NCBI GenBank assembly: GCA_009928645.1
Contig: SACH01000017.1
Span: 1-51,070 of the forward strand
Direction: 5' to 3'
DNA length: 51,070 bases
DNA from: Gammaproteobacteria bacterium
GTDB taxonomy: Bacteria > Pseudomonadota > Gammaproteobacteria > Chromatiales > Chromatiaceae
Under the pieces are notes generated by a model. It saw nothing but the letters and a program-made list of their open reading frames with translations, was not told the origin of the DNA and made no database searches. The translations under genes were made by a program, and so were the position numbers. This document shows, piece by piece, positions 47,940 through 51,070 of this stretch (its first letter is position 1; each line of letters opens with the position of its first letter).

Positions 47940-48221
47940 CTAGCGCTTCTTCTTGGCCTTTTTGTCGGCCGCGTGGCCACGGTAGGTCCGGGTCAGGGCG
48001 AACTCGCCGAGCTTGTGCCCGATCATGTTCTCGTTGATCAGGACCGGTACATGCTGGCGGCCATTATGGACCGCGATGGTCAAGCCAACCATCTCCGGCA
48101 GCACCATAGAACGGCGCGACCAGGTTTTTATGGGGCGCTTGCTGTTTTGGGCAACCGCGTCCTCCACCTTTTTTACCAGGTGGTAGTCCACAAAGGGTCC
48201 CTTACGAATGGAACGTGGCAC
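47940..48221 (-). CDS. rpsS: 30S ribosomal protein S19
   Basis: A head protein that complexes with S13. The 93-residue product starts [20 protein letters not shown] and has [20 protein letters not shown]. The start codon is GTG (48221) with GAGG eight bases upstream. Confidence 0.98.
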   Translation of the reverse strand: MPRSIRKGPFVDYHLVKKVEDAVAQNSKRPIKTWSRRSMVLPEMVGLTIAVHNGRQHVPVLINENMIGHKLGEFALTRTYRGHAADKKAKKKR

Positions 48222-48240
48222 TTGCTCAACCTCGCCTTAA

Positions 48241-49068
48241 TTACTTGCGTCCGCGACGACGCACGATCATTTGATCCGTGCGCTTGTTGGAACGGGTCTT
48301 GTGGCCCTTGGTCGGCACGCCCCAGGGCGTTACCGGGTGGCGTCCGCCGGAGGTGCGACCCTCGCCACCACCGTGGGGATGGTCGACAGGATTCATAACG
48401 ACACCGCGAACGGTCGGTCTCACCCCCCGCCAGCGGCTGGCACCTGCCTTGCCGAGTTTACGCAGGCTGTGCTCATTATTACCGACCTCACCTATAACCG
48501 CGCGACACTCGGCACTCACCTTGCGCATCTCGCCTGACCTGAGACGGAGGGTGGCGTAGCCCCCCTCGCGGGCGATCAATTGAGCCGAGGCCCCGGCGGC
48601 ACGGGCCATTTGCGCCCCTTTTCCCGGGCGCATCTCAATACAATGCACCAAGGTACCCAAGGGTACATTACGCAGCGGCACGCAATTACCAGGCGCGATT
48701 GGTGCGTCTTCCCCAGCGAGGACCTTGCCGCCCGCCTTCAGGCCCTTGGGTGCGATGATATAGGCCCACTCACCATCCACATATTTAAGGAGGGCAATGT
48801 GGGCACTGCGATTTGGATCGTATTCTAGGCGTTCAACGATTGCAGGGACGCCTTGCTTGTTGCGTTTGAAATCGATGATGCGGTAACGCTGCTTGTGGCC
48901 TCCTCCCTGGTGGCGCACCGAGATCCGCCCCGCATTGTTCCGACCGCCAGATTTTGTCTTCTTATCAAGCAGGGGTTCGTGGGGCGCCCCTTTGTGAAGG
49001 TCAGGCGACACCACCTTAACGACGAAACGTCGTCCTGGGGATGTCGGATTAGTCTTTACGATTGCCAT
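48241..49068 (-). CDS. rplB: 50S ribosomal protein L2
   Basis: Needed for subunit association and near the peptidyl transferase centre. The 275-residue product has [20 protein letters not shown] and the conserved [20 protein letters not shown] with its functionally important His. It lies between rplW and rpsS. Confidence 0.99.
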   Translation of the reverse strand: MAIVKTNPTSPGRRFVVKVVSPDLHKGAPHEPLLDKKTKSGGRNNAGRISVRHQGGGHKQRYRIIDFKRNKQGVPAIVERLEYDPNRSAHIALLKYVDGEWAYIIAPKGLKAGGKVLAGEDAPIAPGNCVPLRNVPLGTLVHCIEMRPGKGAQMARAAGASAQLIAREGGYATLRLRSGEMRKVSAECRAVIGEVGNNEHSLRKLGKAGASRWRGVRPTVRGVVMNPVDHPHGGGEGRTSGGRHPVTPWGVPTKGHKTRSNKRTDQMIVRRRGRK

Positions 49069-49088
49069 CTTGACTGATCCCCATGCGC

Positions 49089-49385
49089 CTAGGCGTTGCC
49101 GCCAAAATCAATGGATTGACCCGCGGCCAAGCGGACGTAGGCCTTACGCCAGTCCTTGCGCCGCCCAAGGCGTTGGCCAAAACGCTTTGTCTTACCCTTG
49201 ACGTTGAGGATCTGTACTTGCTCGACCCGAACGTCAAAGAGGGACTCGACGGCCTTACCAATTTCTTGCTTATTGGCATCGGGCACTACGCGAAAAGCAT
49301 ACTGTCCATGGTGTTCCGCCGCCAGGGTGGCCTTCTCGGAGACTACCGGGCTCAACAGGACCTTTAAGAGTCTTTCCTGGTTCAT
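49089..49385 (-). CDS. rplW: 50S ribosomal protein L23
   Basis: Docking site for trigger factor and SRP at the exit tunnel. The 98-residue product starts [20 protein letters not shown] and ends [20 protein letters not shown]. Its ATG overlaps the rplD stop by four bases. Confidence 0.98.
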   Translation of the reverse strand: MNQERLLKVLLSPVVSEKATLAAEHHGQYAFRVVPDANKQEIGKAVESLFDVRVEQVQILNVKGKTKRFGQRLGRRKDWRKAYVRLAAGQSIDFGGNA

Positions 49386-49990
49386 GCCAAACGCTCCTCG
49401 AGCTTCCGAATGGCGCCCTCAGTGATTACCAGGTTCTCAAAGGCGATCAGACTGACCGGATCCGCCTCATCCGCCGTCAGCACATCAACCCGCGGTAAAT
49501 TTCGAGCCGCCAGAAAGAGATCGTCATCCAGATCCTGAATCAAGATCAGCACGTCGGACACTTGCATGTCCTTAAGCTTATTAGCCAGAATCCGGGTCTT
49601 GGGTTCTTCGACGCGGAACTCAGGTACGACCGAAATGCGCCCTTGTCTGACTAATTCCGACAAAATGGAGCACATCGCACCGCGATACATCTTGCGATTG
49701 ACCTTCTGGGAGTAGTTCCGTGGCCGAGCGGCAAAGGCCCGTCCACCTCCCCGCCAGATTGGACCGCGGGAAGTACCCGCACGGGCGCGGCCAGTACCCT
49801 TCTGCCGGAAGGGCTTGGCACCACCACCTGAAACGTCGGAACGACTTTTCTGAGCAACAGTACCCGAGCGTGCCGAGGCAAGATAGGCGGTGACCACCTG
49901 GTGAATCAGGGCCGGCTTGTATTCGACGTCGAATACAGTGTCAGCAACCTCGACTCGAGCATCTTCGCTGCTTCTTACTTGGATTTCCAT
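49382..49990 (-). CDS. rplD: 50S ribosomal protein L4
   Basis: A tunnel constriction protein and, in E. coli, autoregulator of the S10 operon. The 202-residue product contains KPFRQKGTGRARAGTSRGPI, its extended RNA-binding loop. ATG 49990 matches the family start (MEIQVRSSED) and lies seven bases after the rplC stop. Confidence 0.98.
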   Translation of the reverse strand: MEIQVRSSEDARVEVADTVFDVEYKPALIHQVVTAYLASARSGTVAQKSRSDVSGGGAKPFRQKGTGRARAGTSRGPIWRGGGRAFAARPRNYSQKVNRKMYRGAMCSILSELVRQGRISVVPEFRVEEPKTRILANKLKDMQVSDVLILIQDLDDDLFLAARNLPRVDVLTADEADPVSLIAFENLVITEGAIRKLEERLA

Positions 49991-49997
49991 TGTCTTA

Positions 49998-50645
49998 TCA
50001 GCCCTTGCTCTTCTTGACGGAAGGCAAAACGACCAGGCGTCCGCCCGTGGGACCGGGGACGCCACCACGTATCAGGAGCAGATTGCGTTCGGCGTCGACG
50101 CGGATGACTTCCAGATTTTGCTGCACGCGATTGACACTACCCATGTGCCCAGCCATGCGCTTACCTTTCATGACCCGGCCTGGAGTCTGGCATTGACCAA
50201 TGGAGCCCGGGGCCCGGTGGGACACTGAGTTACCATGAGTGGCATCCTGGGTACGGAAATTGTGTCGCCGCACGCCACCCGCAAAGCCGCGACCTTTGGT
50301 TACGCCCCGTACATCAACCTTTTGGCCAGCGGCGAAGAGCGTGACCCCGATCTCATGACCGGTAGCCAGGTCGTCACCTTCACCCGTATCGAGCCGGAAT
50401 TCCCGCAGGACCTCGCCGGCAGTGACGCCCGCCTGCGCGAAGTGTCCGGCCAGAGGCTTGGTGACCCGGGAAGCCCTGCGCTCACCCATCGTAACCTGAA
50501 CAGCCCGGTAGCCGTCCACATCTTCGGTTTTTAACTGGGTCACGCGGTTAGGCTGGACCTCTATGACGGTCACCGGGACGGATACTCCCTCTTCGGTGAA
50601 GATCCGGGTCATGCCGGCCTTGCGGCCGATCACACCAATAGTCAT
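49998..50645 (-). CDS. rplC: 50S ribosomal protein L3
   Basis: An early assembly protein near the peptidyl transferase centre. The 215-residue product starts [20 protein letters not shown] and has [20 protein letters not shown] and [20 protein letters not shown]. The Gln that is N5-methylated by PrmB in E. coli lies in the latter segment. It lies between rpsJ and rplD. Confidence 0.98.
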   Translation of the reverse strand: MTIGVIGRKAGMTRIFTEEGVSVPVTVIEVQPNRVTQLKTEDVDGYRAVQVTMGERRASRVTKPLAGHFAQAGVTAGEVLREFRLDTGEGDDLATGHEIGVTLFAAGQKVDVRGVTKGRGFAGGVRRHNFRTQDATHGNSVSHRAPGSIGQCQTPGRVMKGKRMAGHMGSVNRVQQNLEVIRVDAERNLLLIRGGVPGPTGGRLVVLPSVKKSKG

Positions 50646-50655
50646 GATCCTATCC

Positions 50656-50967
50656 TCAGCTCAGCTTGATCTGAACGTCCACACCGGCCGCCAGATCGAG
50701 TTTCATCAGGGCGTCAACCGTCTTATCCGTAGGATCGACGATGTCCATCAATCGTTTGTGCGTCCGCAACTCGTACTGATCCCGGGCATCTTTGTTGACG
50801 TGCGGAGAAATAAGCACCGTAAAACGCTCTTTCTTTGACGGCAGGGGGATAGGGCCCAATACCTGTGCGCCAGTGCGCTTCGCGGTATCAACGATCTCAT
50901 GCGCCGAACGATCAATCAGTCGGTGATCAAAGGCCTTAAGGCGGATACGAATTCTTTGATTGGCCAT
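50656..50967 (-). CDS. rpsJ: 30S ribosomal protein S10
   Basis: A head protein that also acts as NusE in transcription antitermination. The 103-residue product contains [20 protein letters not shown] and [20 protein letters not shown], both conserved. Only five bases separate it from the tuf stop, so the S10 genes may be read through from tuf. No separate S10 promoter or leader fits in that gap. Confidence 0.98.
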   Translation of the reverse strand: MANQRIRIRLKAFDHRLIDRSAHEIVDTAKRTGAQVLGPIPLPSKKERFTVLISPHVNKDARDQYELRTHKRLMDIVDPTDKTVDALMKLDLAAGVDVQIKLS

Positions 50968-50972
50968 GCGTC

Positions 50973-51070
50973 TTACTCGATAACCTTGGAGACCACGCCC
51001 GCGCCCACGGTACGTCCGCCTTCGCGAACCGCGAAGCGCAGGCCCTCGGTCATGGCGATGGGGGCGATGA
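50973..51070 (-). CDS. tuf: Elongation factor Tu, C-terminal end (cut by window edge)
   Basis: Only the last 32 codons are in the window. They encode [20 protein letters not shown] followed by VSKVIE and a stop, the conserved end of EF-Tu domain III. The gene continues beyond the right edge. Its position directly ahead of rpsJ matches the str-S10 junction. Confidence 0.95.
   Translation of the reverse strand, partial: IAPIAMTEGLRFAVREGGRTVGAGVVSKVIE

Overview
The window is a dense, GC-rich bacterial chromosome segment. I place it in the Gammaproteobacteria, probably near the purple sulfur bacteria and relatives (Chromatiales). The grounds are synteny and protein character: argC / coiled-coil membrane protein / bactofilin / erpA next to tyrS, thiE-hemL, surE-pcm-rpoS, a complete cbb3 oxidase cluster, and a gamma-type S10-spc-alpha ribosomal cluster. 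No photosynthesis or sulfur-oxidation gene is present, so the order-level placement is inference. I found no tRNA, rRNA, CRISPR array, insertion sequence or prophage.

Layout. (1) 1-5.2 kb: a strong promoter reads leftward off the edge (an rRNA operon is predicted outside), followed on the minus strand by tyrS, erpA, a bactofilin, a coiled-coil membrane protein, argC and a Cys-rich A-type iron-sulfur protein. A 78-codon membrane ORF sits where an M23 peptidase and anmK lie in related genomes. (2) 5.3-12 kb, plus strand: thiD, thiE, hemL, a thiopurine methyltransferase, a SleB-like cell-wall hydrolase and an acetolactate-synthase-like enzyme with an unusual four-Cys insertion. (3) 12-18.3 kb, mixed strands: a Sel1-repeat protein with a duplicated 3' end, an inositol monophosphatase-family enzyme, a Met-rich secreted protein, a TSUP transporter, a secreted thioredoxin-like protein, a MidA/NDUFAF7-type methyltransferase and a pteridine reductase. 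(4) 18.5-22.2 kb, plus strand: two unrecognised membrane-anchored proteins with Met-rich coiled coils, then ubiG, an NDUFAF6-like protein and an SDR that has lost its catalytic Ser and Tyr. (5) 22.4-31.4 kb, minus strand: cbb3 oxidase genes ccoN-O-Q-P, a 49-codon membrane gene, ccoG, ccoH, ccoI and ccoS, punctuated by three stem-loops. (6) 31.7-37.1 kb: rpoS, pcm and surE (with no nlpD), an Smr-domain gene, dapB and a SAM hydroxide adenosyltransferase. (7) 37.1-51.07 kb, minus strand: an unbroken translation cluster from the 3' end of tuf through rpsJ to rplQ, ending in a clear intrinsic terminator.

How the parts fit. The cco block holds the oxidase subunits, copper delivery (ccoI) and the assembly factors needed to build cbb3. 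The central block (MidA-like, ubiG, NDUFAF6-like) points to quinone and complex I biogenesis. The ribosomal block holds S10, spc and alpha operon genes in canonical order, with a probable extra promoter and an inverted repeat just ahead of rpsH. The most promising undescribed material is the tandem pair of Met-rich coiled-coil membrane proteins at 18580-19733. After it come the small gene inside the cbb3 cluster, the four-Cys insertion in the acetolactate-synthase-like enzyme, and the catalytically dead-looking SDR.
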